A program made the translations under genes and the position numbers. Positions 49,711 through 60,750 of a stretch of DNA of 64,000 bases are shown in pieces. Below the pieces are notes generated by a model. That model saw only the letters and a list, made by a program, of their open reading frames with translations, was not told the DNA's origin and did not search any database. The stretch covers positions 69,563,412 through 69,627,411 of the forward strand of contig NC_080671.1 of NCBI RefSeq assembly GCF_030247195.1, read 5' to 3'. The stretch is from Topomyia yanbarensis (taxonomy: Eukaryota; Arthropoda; Insecta; Diptera; Culicidae). The stretch's first letter is position 1. Each line of letters opens with the position of its first letter.

Positions 49711-50229
49711 CTGTTGCAAAGGTGGGACCGAAAGTGGAGAGCCAAACCGAATCGAGAAAGAGAAAAAGAGAGAGAGAAACAAATACGACAAGTTAAATCA
49801 TATTCTGGGTTCTCCTCCTTTCTCTTTTCCGCCACAGATCATGTGTCGTGTTTTTCCAAACGGTATCTTTCACCATCTCAAAAATGTACAGAATTTTGAT
49901 GCCTTCCTCGAAGAAAAAAACTCGGAAAATCTTAACCAAACCAGCGAGCCAAAATCAGGGAGACGAGGGGGCAGGGTTTGAATTTTGAATACAGTTTGTT
50001 TTTGTTTTGTTTTTTTTTGCCAAATGGGAGGATATAGATTGCCAAAGATTTCGAGCCAAACAGTGGGTGGTATAATTTTGAACGTTGTGGGGACGGAGCC
50101 TCTGGTTATAATTTTCCCAACTTTTCGTCCGAGAATTGCTTTGTTTTGTGCCAATAGGGTCTCGACTCTACACGATTTGTGTGCGCGCGTGCGTGCGTGC
50201 TTGACGACGATTACTGGAGCGTACTCTCA

Positions 50230-50349
<120 letters not shown>

Positions 50350-50689
50350 TTAATCGCGTTCAATACGAGGAAAACTTTAACCCAGCTTTGAGCCCGCTAA
50401 TCTTTGTCTAGGTCGGTATCCCTCTCGAAGGGAATATATAGATAGTAACAAAATTTCAAATACGAAACAAAACTACAACTCTTCAACAAAACAAAACCGA
50501 CTCAAAGAAACGTTCAGGCCCCTTCTTTCACACGTTTCTTTTCCGTTGTTCTTCATTCGACTTTTTTTTTAAATTATTATTTTCTTTCCATACCAAAACA
50601 ACCTTCAAAAAGAAAAAGGGAGTGTGCTTTATGTGGTGGAGCCAGGTTACAATTTTCCCAATACCAAACATTCTCTGGACGACGCTCAC

Positions 50690-50773
50690 CTGACATGATT
50701 CGTTAAATGCTCTTTGCGCGTGAATTTCTTTTCGCAATAGGTACACTGAAAGGGGGTTTCTCCAGTATGTAAT
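50690..50773 (-). CDS. crol: crol cassette exon, right cluster 4 of 6
   Basis: 84 nt, phase 2-2, acceptor GACAG|A, donor AG|GTGAGC. Finger [17 protein letters not shown] (Phe for Tyr before the first Cys), helix RKEHLTN, ending NHVR. The flank GGTTACAATTTTCCCAATRC is shared with the exon at 51287. Confidence 0.88.
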
Positions 50774-51286
50774 CTGTCGGAAAGAATTCAGAAAAGGTTG
50801 GTTCCGAATAAGATTAAACGCCTCTCTTCTGGATGTGTGTGAATTTTCTCCGGGGCAGGAAGCAATTGTCGTTTCATTTTTCACGTTGTTTTCTTCTTCG
50901 TTTCGTTTTTGGTAAAAGGAAAACTCTAACCCAGCTTCAAGTAAGTTCCAGTCTCTTGCATTTCGGATTATTAACATCGCACCAACATTGGTACGACGGA
51001 TGTTTGGTATGTACGTAGTAATCAGAAAAAGCTCACTACTAATTACGTCACACACAGATACAACAAAACTCACTCACAAAGTTTACGTTCGAACGAGCGC
51101 GTTTTGCAAGAAAATTATTATCCATCGCGTATGGAGAGTCAGAAGAGCACTGACACCCAAAGCCAGGTTACAATTTTCCCAATGCCAAAAAACTAACTAC
51201 TTTAGTATTTACTACTCGCTTTTTTTACAGAAAAATTTAACTTGTGGAGAAAAGGTAACTACAAAAATCGGAAAAACGACGCTCAC
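50774..51286. other. crol intron within the right cluster
   Basis: 513 bp between two cassettes. It includes a phrase shared with the flank of the previous cassette (near 50645 and 51165), evidence that exon plus flank were duplicated together. Confidence 0.5.
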
Positions 51287-51370
51287 CTGACATGATTTGT
51301 TAAATGCTCTTTGCGGGTGAATTTCTTCTGACAGTACGAGCACTGGAACGGCGTTTCGCCGGTGTGTAAC
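51287..51370 (-). CDS. crol: crol cassette exon, right cluster 3 of 6
   Basis: 84 nt, phase 2-2, acceptor AACAG|G (G completes Arg), donor AG|GTGAGC. Finger [17 protein letters not shown], helix RKEHLTN, ending NHVR. Confidence 0.88.
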
Positions 51371-51668
51371 CTGTTGGAAGAAGAGGAACGTTAGCCTTGC
51401 CGGTTTGATTATGCCAATGATCTCCAAATCGCGCGTTGCGAAATTTTCTGCTAAACCACGTTCCTCTTGCGCGTCGTGTAAGGGGGGAGTGACGTGTTTC
51501 AAACTACCCTTTCATTATTTTGTCAATATCAGAAATGCGCAATTAGCAATACGTGGCAGGAGTTAGCAATCCTACAGCCTCAAACATACTATCCAGCAAA
51601 CATATGCTTCTGGTAAAATTTACTTCTAATAAAACTACAGAGAATGGGGTTAAAAACACTGCGCTCAC

Positions 51669-51752
51669 CTCGTGTGATTTGTCAAATGCTCTTTTCGCGT
51701 AAACTTCTTCTCGCAATAAGTGCACTGGAACGGGGTCTCTCCGGTGTGTAAC
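51669..51752 (-). CDS. crol: crol cassette exon, right cluster 2 of 6
   Basis: 84 nt, phase 2-2, acceptor CGCAG|G, donor AG|GTGAGC. Finger [17 protein letters not shown], helix RKEHLTN, ending NHTR. Confidence 0.88.
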
Positions 51753-51910
51753 CTGCGGTTCGGATGAAACCACGTGGGGAAGCCAAGAAAAGAACATTAT
51801 CGAAAATAATCCAATGTTAGTATGTCTGACAAACCAAGAAACTAAGCCAGCCCTAAAGAGGCTGGCACGGGAATCGCTAGATCGAACCAGATTGAAAACA
51901 AATCGGCTCA

Positions 51911-52030
<120 letters not shown>

Positions 52031-52136
52031 TCAGTCGAAGTAAGCTTGGTGGAATCTTCTATTGAATAATTTTGATTGCTTTGTCTGCTTTTGACAGTTG
52101 CGTGTATTTTTTTCCGGAAAATTCGTATCGATCAGT

Positions 52137-52604
52137 ATGAAAGACGGCCACGCGGTTCCCTCGACCTCCAGACAAACCGGAGAGATCACACAAATCGCAC
52201 GATTCAGCGAGTTCAGTCGAAATCCGTTCATCAACTTTTCGCGCGCCTACCATCGGACGGGACGTCGAGCCAGTGAAGCAGTTAAGGAAGCAGCTCGAGA
52301 CTGGCAGCGAATCTCGTCAAAGGACAAGGAACGTTTCCAGCGACAAGCAGAAGCTGCACCATATCGTGCCAGAACCAGAAACAAAACATTCAATCGGATC
52401 CTCAAACTGCTAGACGACCCGAAGGGCGAGGACGATCCAAGGTCAGCTCCCCTGAGAAACAGACAAGACAATCTGGTCAAGATGGGAAAAATTATTGAAC
52501 GTTGGAAGCTCCGCTCTTATCGTTGTTCTATATCTCAGAATAATATCCAACATTCTTCGAGGAGGCCTCTCAGACGTAGGTCCCATCCTGATATGTTTAC
52601 TTAG
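52137..52604 (+). CDS. MST-HMG-box-like basic protein, nested in a crol intron
   Basis: An intronless frame of 155 residues lies on the strand opposite to crol. Residues 29-76 form an HMG-box-like segment: NPFINFSRAY at the start, then AVKEAARDW (Trp56), ISSKDKERF and AAPYRAR. This pattern (NPF.NF...Y, AA..W, S..K..F) is that of the MST-HMG boxes in insect sperm chromatin proteins such as Drosophila Mst77F and the protamines. The protein is rich in Arg, and the tail has clusters RRPLRRR and RWKLRSYR. I chose the ATG at 52137; an in-frame TTG lies further up at 52098 but no ATG. The predicted role is DNA packing in the male germline; that is inference from the family. Alternatives are a retrocopy or a young, poorly expressed gene. 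Confidence 0.75.
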   Translation: MKDGHAVPSTSRQTGEITQIARFSEFSRNPFINFSRAYHRTGRRASEAVKEAARDWQRISSKDKERFQRQAEAAPYRARTRNKTFNRILKLLDDPKGEDDPRSAPLRNRQDNLVKMGKIIERWKLRSYRCSISQNNIQHSSRRPLRRRSHPDMFT

Positions 52605-52848
52605 GGCTATCACTTTCTCTCTCTCTCTCGCAGTATTATAAATGTTTACTGTAACAATGAAATCAAATAGTAAATGCGAAACGCAAAAAATATAACACAA
52701 CTTAAAAGCAGACAAAACAAAACAACAATATTTAGTATCAATCAATGAAGATAGGCAAGGGCTCCTTCTGTGCTGTATTCGACAGTTCCTTCCTTCCCTT
52801 AGTTGGGACAACTGCGGGTCGACTCGCGGAAGGCTCGGTCATACTCAC

Positions 52849-53035
52849 CTTACGTGATTCGTGAGATGCTCCTTCCTGGTGAAGGTTTTTCCACAGTACG
52901 GACAGCGGTAGGGGGACTCTCCGGTGTGCTGGCGCACATGGTTGGTCAGGTGTTCCTTCCGCGTGAAGCTTTTCGCGCAATAGCTACACTTGAACGGCGA
53001 TTCGCCCTGAGGATGCTGCTGACGGATGTGGTTTA
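52849..53035 (-). CDS. crol: crol exon: end of one finger plus two complete fingers
   Basis: The acceptor TTCCAG precedes TA AAC CAC and the donor is AG|GTGAGT; 187 nt, entering in phase 1 and leaving in phase 2. It encodes NHIRQQHPQ, the end of a finger whose Cys half must come from an upstream exon. Two full fingers follow: GESPFKCSYCAKSF and GESPYRCPYCGKTF, both with helix RKEHLTN. The GESP linkers match the middle fingers of fly crol. Its phase-2 donor makes it compatible with every cassette exon downstream. Confidence 0.9.
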
Positions 53036-54440
53036 CTGGAAAGGTAAATTCAGAAGAACTATCTTATTAGCGCTACACGGTTCTGCTAGCTGTACCGAAT
53101 AACATCATACTGGGTGTTTTTTTTTTGGGGAAGAAATCATTTCGAACAGGAAAATATAATTGTGTTCAAATGAATAAATAGTGGGTATGTGAAACAATGA
53201 CCATAATGATGGATAAATGTAAAATTTAATTTGTCTTGCCAATTTAATTTCTGTCTTGCCATGATACCATCATTCGTGAGATAATGAAATGATGTGCATC
53301 AAATTTTTTTGATTGTTGGTTTTCTGAAACGACTGTTACTTGAACATTTCTTGTCGTTTGGATCTTGGAGTATTATCGACCTAATACCAAAAAAGTCAAT
53401 CATTTTTTCAACGGCATCATTTAGAACAAATGTTTATCTAGATAGTACAATGTCCTAAATATTATTTCTCGGCAAACTGTTTATCAAATTTTTTATTTCC
53501 GAATTTTATTTTGTTTTGGAGTCCTGTATAATCATATAAGAACAGCTCATGCTTAAAAGAAGGATTAGTTCCATTCCATTTTACATATTATTAATAGATG
53601 CCCATAACAACCATGCTTTACTAAAGATATTTTTTAACTTATCTTGGTGCACTGACAGTGGTGTAGTTGATTTTCCAGGAACACTTTCCTGGAGAATCAA
53701 CTAAAGTCAGAGAATTGGTTTTATGGGAAAGGATATATTACAAGCAATGATTTGTTGAGAATAAGGCAATATTTCACCTACTTCGACCAGCAATAAAAAA
53801 GCAAACATACGATGTAACATCGTTTGCTTTTCAACTTTTCTCGACAAGACAGCATTGGATCTCATCTTTTCGCGGTATAATATGAGATGACATTTTCACG
53901 CCTAATGTAAAACTGCCGAATAACTAATGTTTCCGCAAAAATGAGTAGATACAGATCCTTAGAATGAAAATACCGCAATAATGTGGGGAAATGAATTCTA
54001 TTGTGTAATATATTAATGGTTTTTATTGAACTTAATTTATCACGAGGTTCGAAGCTTCGAAATTATCACGCTTCCACACTGCATTTTCAGTAAATTCTCG
54101 CAATTTCTTGAAAGGTGAAAAGTTGGGTCCGTGCCTACTAAGGATGAAGAAGCTGTGCGATAAACTGCTTGTCGTGAGAATGAGCGAATATTTTAACCTC
54201 TGGAAATGATACATCATGTATGTATCATACATGGCATAAAAAATTTCAGGGAAAAAATTCCGGGATACGCACAAGTTTTTACACATAGCACTAACTTGAA
54301 TTTTATTTGATTTAAATTTTTTGTTTTTGCAATCAGCGATCTAAATCTTCTAAATGGTTCTTTTGGAAGCATATTTTCGCAAGTTATCTTGGTAACATCA
54401 AAAACAAAAAAAGAATACCCCATAAAAAGAGATAAAAACG
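53036..54440. other. crol intron, unassigned; expected upstream finger exon not seen
   Basis: AT-rich, no zinc-finger coding sequence on either strand. The inverted pair AGGAAC...CTTTCCTGGAG near 53680 is local. No transposon ends recognised. Confidence 0.45.
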
Positions 54441-54444
54441 GGGA

Positions 54445-54630
54445 AGCCCATTTGGCATAATGTTGTTGACATAAAATCGTTTGAAATAAAGCCACTTGAC
54501 ATAGCCATAGCGAGATTCAAGAGTAACAACTTGTCATAAAGCCATTTGGCATAAAGGTCATTTAGCATAATCGACTAAAACAAAATTGAAGATAGATTGC
54601 CATTTACCATAATGCCCATTTGGCATATTA
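54445..54630. repeat. Degenerate tandem array of TTTGGCATAA motif, left arm
   Basis: The motif CATTTGGCATAA recurs with changes at about 54449, 54541, 54560 and 54609, spaced by TTGACATAA-like variants. The opposite orientation (TTATGCCAAA) appears at 55829-56092, so the two arrays may be the arms of one foldback element of about 1.65 kb. Confidence 0.65.
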
Positions 54631-54667
54631 GATATTAAACCTAATTCCTCAGGTCTATTCGATTAAA

Positions 54668-54926
54668 CAGATCTGTACTGCCCATAACAGCATAAGAGTC
54701 CCATGTTGAAAAACAGCAAGCCGGGAAAAACGCTGTTCAAGATTGTCCCATCCATTGAGCCAAATGGATGGGACAACCATGTTATGGTATTTTTTTTATA
54801 TTTTCTGAACAAACCCGGTAATCTTATTTGTGCAGTGTGATTCAGTGGTGATACAGAATACAATCCAACGGATAACTCATTTTCGACAAAAATCCACATG
54901 GGACTCTTATGCGTTTATGGGCAGTG
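54668..54926. mobile_element. About 260-bp MITE with CTGCCCATAA ends
   Basis: The left end reads CTGCCCATAACAGCATAAGA and the right end is its near complement (TCTTATGCGTTTATGGGCAG); GTCCCATGT continues the pairing inward. An inner inverted pair around CATCCATTTG adds a second stem. A shorter relative is at 61776-61853. Confidence 0.7.
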
Positions 54927-55828
54927 TAGGTAAATAACCAAAATAATACATTGCCAAATCGGTTGTTTTCTGGGATGCAGTTTCCCGAATACTATTGCCC
55001 GATATGGACTATACAAATTCCTCAAATTTTCCGGAAATACTAATAAAACTACAGTCATTGCACATTGATTTATTTTTAACCGACTATAAAGAGAACTGCA
55101 TTTTTCAAGCTTTCTATTTTGATTTGAACCTGAAAAATTGCTTGAATCTAAATGATTTTAATGCAACTAAGAATTTCTAAGAGTTTACATTTTTCTGAAT
55201 ATTGTCAGTTATTCAAAAATATTTTTGGAATATATTTAATTTTGATAATAGCTTAAAGCGTTTAAGATTTTGCTTCTTTTATACATATGTAATAAAATGC
55301 TTTGAACTTCTAATTTTATTGCTTTTAGCTTTATTCTTCTATTAAATATCAACTTTTCTTGAGATTTTACCTTCTTTTGAATTTGGGCAGCAAACAAGAG
55401 CCAGGCATCAAAAGAATAAGCATTGAGAAGCAAGATACTATATAGCACGAATAAAATTTCATAATGTACAAATAGCGTTTTGATTAAAAAATTGTAGCGA
55501 TCCAATATTCGTAAATGGAATGATTAATACAAGCTGAAAAATATTTCTTTTTCGCAGATTGCCTCCAATTTCCTTGACTTGACCTGTAGCTTGAAACAAG
55601 CAGGTTATCATATCTATGGCAAATTACAATTACAGAATTTTTGTTGCATTACTTTTTACAAATGTGGTAACTTTCATACAAGATGACCACATAGTTCCAA
55701 ATGCAAATGTTCTCAATGCACAAATTCCATGCTTACTTTAGTATTTTACGTAATCAATCTGGCACAGAAATATTATTTGTCTCACTGAAGTTGACTTCTT
55801 TCAAACATGAGCAGTTCTTGGAATGAAT
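54927..55828. other. Intron sequence, unassigned
   Basis: AT-rich and without gene or recognised element, lying between the two arms of the TTTGGCATAA arrays. Confidence 0.4.
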
Positions 55829-56092
55829 TTTATGCCAAACGGCCGTTATACCAAACAATTATTATGACAAAAGACAGTTATGTCAAATGACCTACCATCT
55901 TATTTTTTATGCCAAACTGTTATTATACCAAATAAAGTTATGCCAAATGACTATGCTAAATACCACTTATGCCAAACGGCCGTTATGCCAAACAATTTTT
56001 ATGACAAAAGACCGTTATGTCAAATGACCTCCCATCTTATTTTTTATGCCATATGGGCATTATACCAAACGACGTTATGCCATGTTTGGTAT
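55829..56092. repeat. Degenerate tandem array of TTATGCCAAA motif, right arm
   Basis: Units such as TTATGCCAAACGGCCGTTAT, TTATGACAAAAGACCGTTAT and TTATGTCAAATGACC alternate. A block of about 70 bases (55841 and 55978 onwards) is present twice. The orientation is opposite to the array at 54445-54630. Confidence 0.7.
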
Positions 56093-57840
56093 AAACAAAA
56101 CAGGTTAAACCCTTTACATCCGTCTCCTTTTGACGTAACTTTTTATGTTTTATGTATAGTTACATTTGCAAAAAGTAACATTTTTAACATATTGTTTTTC
56201 TAGTAAATTGATTTAAATAGAATTACAATACAAAACTCGACCCTTCAAGCCTAAATGGTCGAGTTTCGGAATAATTTCTGTATAATAACATTTCTTTTTT
56301 CTAAACTAGCATAATGAGCCTATTTCGCCCCATTAAAAAGGGTGTCACACTATTTCGCTAAATACTTGTCCTCCTGGTTTCTAAGAACCAGTGTATCAAC
56401 AAATATATCCTCAAAATCGTGAAATACTCGTGATTGAGCACAACGAAAACTTGCTTCAAATATACGGTGAAAATAGCCCATTACTCTGTAGAATAATATA
56501 TTTGAAGAAAAATCAAATAGAATACGTATAACAATAGCAGTCTATAACATAAGCAATACAATAACTTTTGCTGGGCTCAATATTTGGACTCGCATATTAT
56601 GTTTTATGCAATAATTTTTAATCTGGGACCTGTTAAAGGAGTTCTGCCAGAACGTCATTTTTCTATATATTATTTGTGGCTGCCTTAAACTGACAACTCT
56701 TTGCAGTTGAAATCAGTTATGTACAGGTTCCTCTCTACTATTCTAAAACTTTAAGGAAAACTGATTAAACGCATATTTGTACACATTCCTTTTGTAATTA
56801 TGGAACATATATTGTAGGCTCATGCCAAAATTTAACAATCTCGTACTGATAAGCCATTTCAAGCAAAAGACGCAATGCTATTTTGAACAAGTGACTCATA
56901 TTCCAATGAGTCTATTGAACATACTTCGTCACTTGCAGAAATAGCGATGAGTTCACAAGCTCTGCTGAAATTATTTAGGTGTTGCAGTAACAGGCCAGTT
57001 ACAGGTAAAAAAATGGTCGGGGCGCCGAGAATTTTTACGTGAAATCGGCGTAGCGCGGCGGACAATAATACTTGTTCCTCAAAAGTATACCCTTATCATA
57101 TAGATCAACATATTTGGATCGTATTCGTATTCGTCCAATATATGCATCAAAAGATCGGTTAAATGAATTGAGGAGGGACCATCAGAGCCCCCATTTGAAG
57201 CGATTTGGACAGGGAGAGTGGAGCAGCCAGCTCCCTGTTGTTAACATTTCGTGGAGATCGGGCTGACCCTTCTCCCCACCTATTGGATCTATCTTTCACT
57301 ACAACGGCTTGCATTGCGATTGGCTTATATGAGCTTGTCATTGGAAGGAGATTCTTAATCGCTCCCATGATATAGGTAAGCGTAGTCGCTTTCCTATCAC
57401 CCAAATCATTTTTGGCCCTTTATAGAGTGGCTTGTGATTACGGTCAGGGTAAAGCTTGATCAAATTTTAGTGAAAGGACTGTTCAGTGCTATGGGCGGTG
57501 GTCCTACTACAATGGGTGGTAGTAATACACATCACAGGAAAGATATTCGTATTCGTATAAGGCATTCAAGGCAAAATCGACTCGAAATAAATAAAATGTT
57601 TCTTGCCATGAGATAGAAAACAATGTTAAAAGCACTCATTTTTTCACCATCGCAAGTTTATCTGCCGATCTGTATACGTGACGTGCATCAAAAATGTCAC
57701 CGCGAGTATTTCACTATTATGTTTGATTTCGTAACGCACGGAAAACAGCTTCCCTGCGAAAACCAAAAAAAAACCCAAACAGGCCGTAACCCACCCACAA
57801 ATCAGTAAACAAAAGAATATCAAATCAGAACAAAACTCAC
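56093..57840. other. crol intron, unassigned
   Basis: Mostly AT-rich. The part at 57000-57620 has more GC and could be a repeat remnant; it contains no zinc-finger coding sequence. The donor of the third N-terminal exon is at its right edge. Confidence 0.4.
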
Positions 57841-58291
57841 GTTTACCATTACTATGACCGGCACTAGTCGTCGCAGTATTGGTAGCGGATGATGGCACTA
57901 GGCTAGCGGAGGGACCCGTTAGCATATCGGAAGGTAGCTTTCCGAAGACTTCATGGTACGAGAGAAATTGACTGAGATCCTCGATGTTGACTTTTAACAT
58001 TTCCACGTTGTTCGGCGGTTTGCTCGGATCGTGGTGCTCCGGCATGTTGATCTTAACGATCGACCCGTCCGGACCGCGCACGTCCATCAGATGGGCCGGT
58101 ATCGAGGGCACCTTGAACTCAGGTTTCACGATCGAGATCGGTTGCGGCGGTGGTGGATGCGCAGACTGAGGTGGACCCTGCGTCGGAGGGGGCGGCGGAT
58201 GGTGACCGCTTCCGCTGTGCGCCGGATGAACCTGCATGTTACCTAAATACTGGGGCTTCGTGTGATCCGTTGGAACTCCTCCGTTCAATTG
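57841..58291 (-). CDS. crol: crol N-terminal exon 3, with the conserved YHEVFGK block
   Basis: The acceptor CGTCCAG precedes CAA TTG AAC, and the donor is AAAC|GTGAGT (an alternative donor six bases earlier, AATG|GTAAAC, keeps the same phase). The 451-nt exon starts in phase 0 and ends in phase 1. It encodes a His/Pro-rich stretch, then IVKPEFKVPSIPAHL, then EMLKVNIEDLSQFLSYHEVF followed by GKLPSDM, and a Ser/Thr/Ala-rich end. The EM.KVNIED.SQ...YHEVFGK pattern is what I recall from fly crol before its first finger, and is the best evidence for gene identity at this end. Confidence 0.85.
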
Positions 58292-58355
58292 CTGGACGAT
58301 AGGAAAAATCAGTTAAAATCGCTCGCAAAGACAAAAAAAAATACTGTCACTTTAC

Positions 58356-58453
58356 CTGTAAATGTGCTCCGGGTGGAGGCGCTGGATGACTGCTGCCTCT
58401 GCTACTATGCGTGCTAGAAGCAGGTCCGGAGAGATTCGTTAAGTGAGTCGATC
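58356..58453 (-). CDS. crol: crol N-terminal exon 2
   Basis: 98 nt, acceptor AATTTAG|GA and donor ACAG|GTAAAG; it enters in phase 1 and leaves in phase 0. It encodes STHLTNLSGPASSTHSSR, then a Pro-rich end (SHPAPPPGAHLQ). The first two bases complete a Gly codon begun by the exon on the right, and the last codon joins cleanly to the next exon, so the splice model holds in frame over three exons. Confidence 0.78.
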
Positions 58454-58551
58454 CTAAATTGAGTAGAAATTGATTATGAACAAAAAAGGGTTAACAATGC
58501 ACTTAATAGCATTTTGAAGGAAGAACATTGCTTCAGTAAACTGGTGCACAC

Positions 58552-58885
58552 CTATGGCCGATGTAGGTACAGTTGGTGCCGAACTGGCACTGGGTGGCGT
58601 TGGTCCGGGAACGCCACCCGGATTATGGTATAATCCTGGCGCAGGCCCGAGCGTATGATTTGCACCGGGGGGATGCCGACTTCCTCCACCTTTAGACGAC
58701 GTCGTCGACGATGGTGGCTGATGGGACGGAGGCGGTTGTTGATGCTGCTGCTGTTGCTGGGGGTGTTGAGACGGTGGAGGATGTTGTTGCTGATCCGACT
58801 GCTGATGGTGCGGATGCTCGACTTTGGGTAGTGGATACACGTTCGAATTTTGAATCAAATTGGTCAGCACCCAAAACTTATTCAT
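58552..58885 (-). CDS. crol: crol N-terminal exon 1 (Gln/His/Pro-rich)
   Basis: The exon begins at a good acceptor (CCCTTCTTGTAG) directly followed by ATG AAT AAG, and ends at ATAG|GTGTGC in phase 1. The 334 nt encode NKFWVLTNLIQNSNVYPLPK, then a Gln/His/Pro low-complexity region, then Ser/Gly/Pro-rich sequence. Met1 here may be the start codon, with an upstream noncoding exon, or an internal Met if more coding exons lie to the right. The low-complexity part could act as a transcription-regulation surface. Confidence 0.78.
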
Positions 58886-60029
58886 CTACAAGAAGGGAGA
58901 ACGAGGGATTAGAGTTGGTGCTCAGAAATTGATGAACACTCGCTGCGGGTGCGCTATCAAAGTACTCAAGGGACACTACATGTGTTACTAGGCTAGGGGT
59001 CTTAAATGCTTCTTTACTGTTAGTTTAGGTGCGACTGGTTAGTGATCCAGCCTCAGGCTGGACGTCTTTGGGTGTATTACTTCTGATGATTAGACTGTGA
59101 TGCCGTGAACTGCGGTGCGTTTCGGGAGACTACAGGTTTCAGGCACCAGCAAAATCCATCACACGCGACTGGAAGTTGCATTAGATATGAGTGGTCTGCC
59201 TGGGGAATTGGAATGGTTGCAGCTAGCGATTAGGCTTTTTCCTACAAATGTTTGGCAAAACAAAACATCATCAGAAATAATGTCACACTAAATACTGTTA
59301 GTAGGATGTAGTTCAAAACAGCTGCTGCGAATATTTTTAGGATACCAACAAAACAATTACGTTGTAACAGATTAAATTCATAACGGATCTATTATTAATT
59401 AAAGAGTACGATTTTATTACAGACTAAATTGAAAATAATAATTTGCACTGTTTAGATACGTTTTGGAACTCCTGATATGAAAAGAAAACAAATATCGTTG
59501 TCATAAAATTGTTGATTTTGATTTTCTACTTGATATAGTTTAAAATATATGATTAGAAATTTAATTGTATGGGATTGATTACAGTGGTGACACTCAAAAA
59601 ACGGCATGATAGCGAATCCAATTTGCATTGAAAAAAGAACTACTACAAATAAAGGTCTAAACCGCAACAGCTGTTTCAGCTCAAAATACAAAAACAACTT
59701 CTTACCTTTAGAAATAATTAACAAAAAGGGGTAAGTAAAAATTTGTTTGATCGAAATCGATTGAAAGAACACAGTACGTGTAACAGAAGGAGCTAGTGTC
59801 TATCTTCCAATTATGACTGACATCTGAAAATGTTTCAAAAGAGAGAAAGTGATAAACGCAGAGTTAGTTTATCGAAGAAAAAAAACAAAATAATGGTGAT
59901 TGAAAACACGGTGACACCAACAACTATCACACTGGAAAACCAACTTAAAAATAGTAAACTTGGAAGGAGGACATGTCGCTAAAAGCACACCCTGCCCTTA
60001 AAAATTCCGGTACCAAAGAGGAATAGTAG
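58886..60029. other. Intron upstream of crol N-terminal exons, unassigned
   Basis: AT-rich without recognised genes. The polypyrimidine tract and acceptor for the N-terminal exon are at its left edge. Confidence 0.4.
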
Positions 60030-60750
60030 CAAAATATTCCTCTTTCCTCACTGTGCGACTCATGCAGCTCCGTAGCATTTTTTCTGGGAATGTCTTCTTG
60101 GTCAGACAGAGGAAATCATATTCTAGCTGCGGTTGCCAGTCACGCACATACATACATGGAGATCGCTTAACAAAGTTACAAGAGGTTTTTAACCTCCTTC
60201 CCCTCGAAGGCAACAAGACCAAACTATACTCTCTCTCACACACACAAGACGCTTACGCTGTTTGGCTACGTATACATTATGAACCGGTGTGTTGGTCCGT
60301 AGTCACGAGTCGGAAACTGAAAAAGCGCGAACCAACATACACTCCGACCCCCTCGCGCGGTTAGGAGGGAAAAGGCGCGTCTGCATCGTGCACACAACCC
60401 AACACAACCTGGAGCATGACAAAGAGTGTGGGCTCAGCAAAGCCAGACAAGGAGCTGAAGAGAACCCCATTCCCCGTCGTCTTCTGAACTTTTGTCCACG
60501 CCGCCGCTACATTTTATATTCTTTGGGGCTGCCGCTGCTCTCGTCGCTAAGCAGCCAGCCACCAACGACATCATCGTCGTCGCACACGGCGAGACCGGGG
60601 CCTGGTTTAAATAAAATAGTGTATATTCAGCACGCAATGCAAAACACGGACGGAAGAGCGAGATGGAACGAAAATAAAAGCGCCAGAGCGAGACACGGGA
60701 ACACGGAACGGGTACGGGGAGAATTAAACGGTTACCGTACGGTGGAGCTG
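60030..60750. promoter_or_regulatory. GC-richer stretch, possible crol promoter or 5' UTR exon
   Basis: GC content is clearly above that of its surroundings and CpG is frequent between about 60300 and 60720. On the minus strand a TTTCAGTTTC initiator-like motif occurs near 60318, and GT/GA simple repeats lie near 60225-60245. Open frames on both strands lack family features. Position upstream of the first coding exon fits a promoter or first noncoding exon; this is inference only. Confidence 0.3.

Noticed and set aside
52443..53102. Antisense and alternative frames over the HMG-box gene and the two-finger exon
   Set aside because: Composition follows the real frame on the other strand; no domain found.
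57159..57620. Open frames in a GC-richer stretch upstream of the finger exons
   Set aside because: Considered as the missing crol finger exon, but no C2H2 pattern on either strand.
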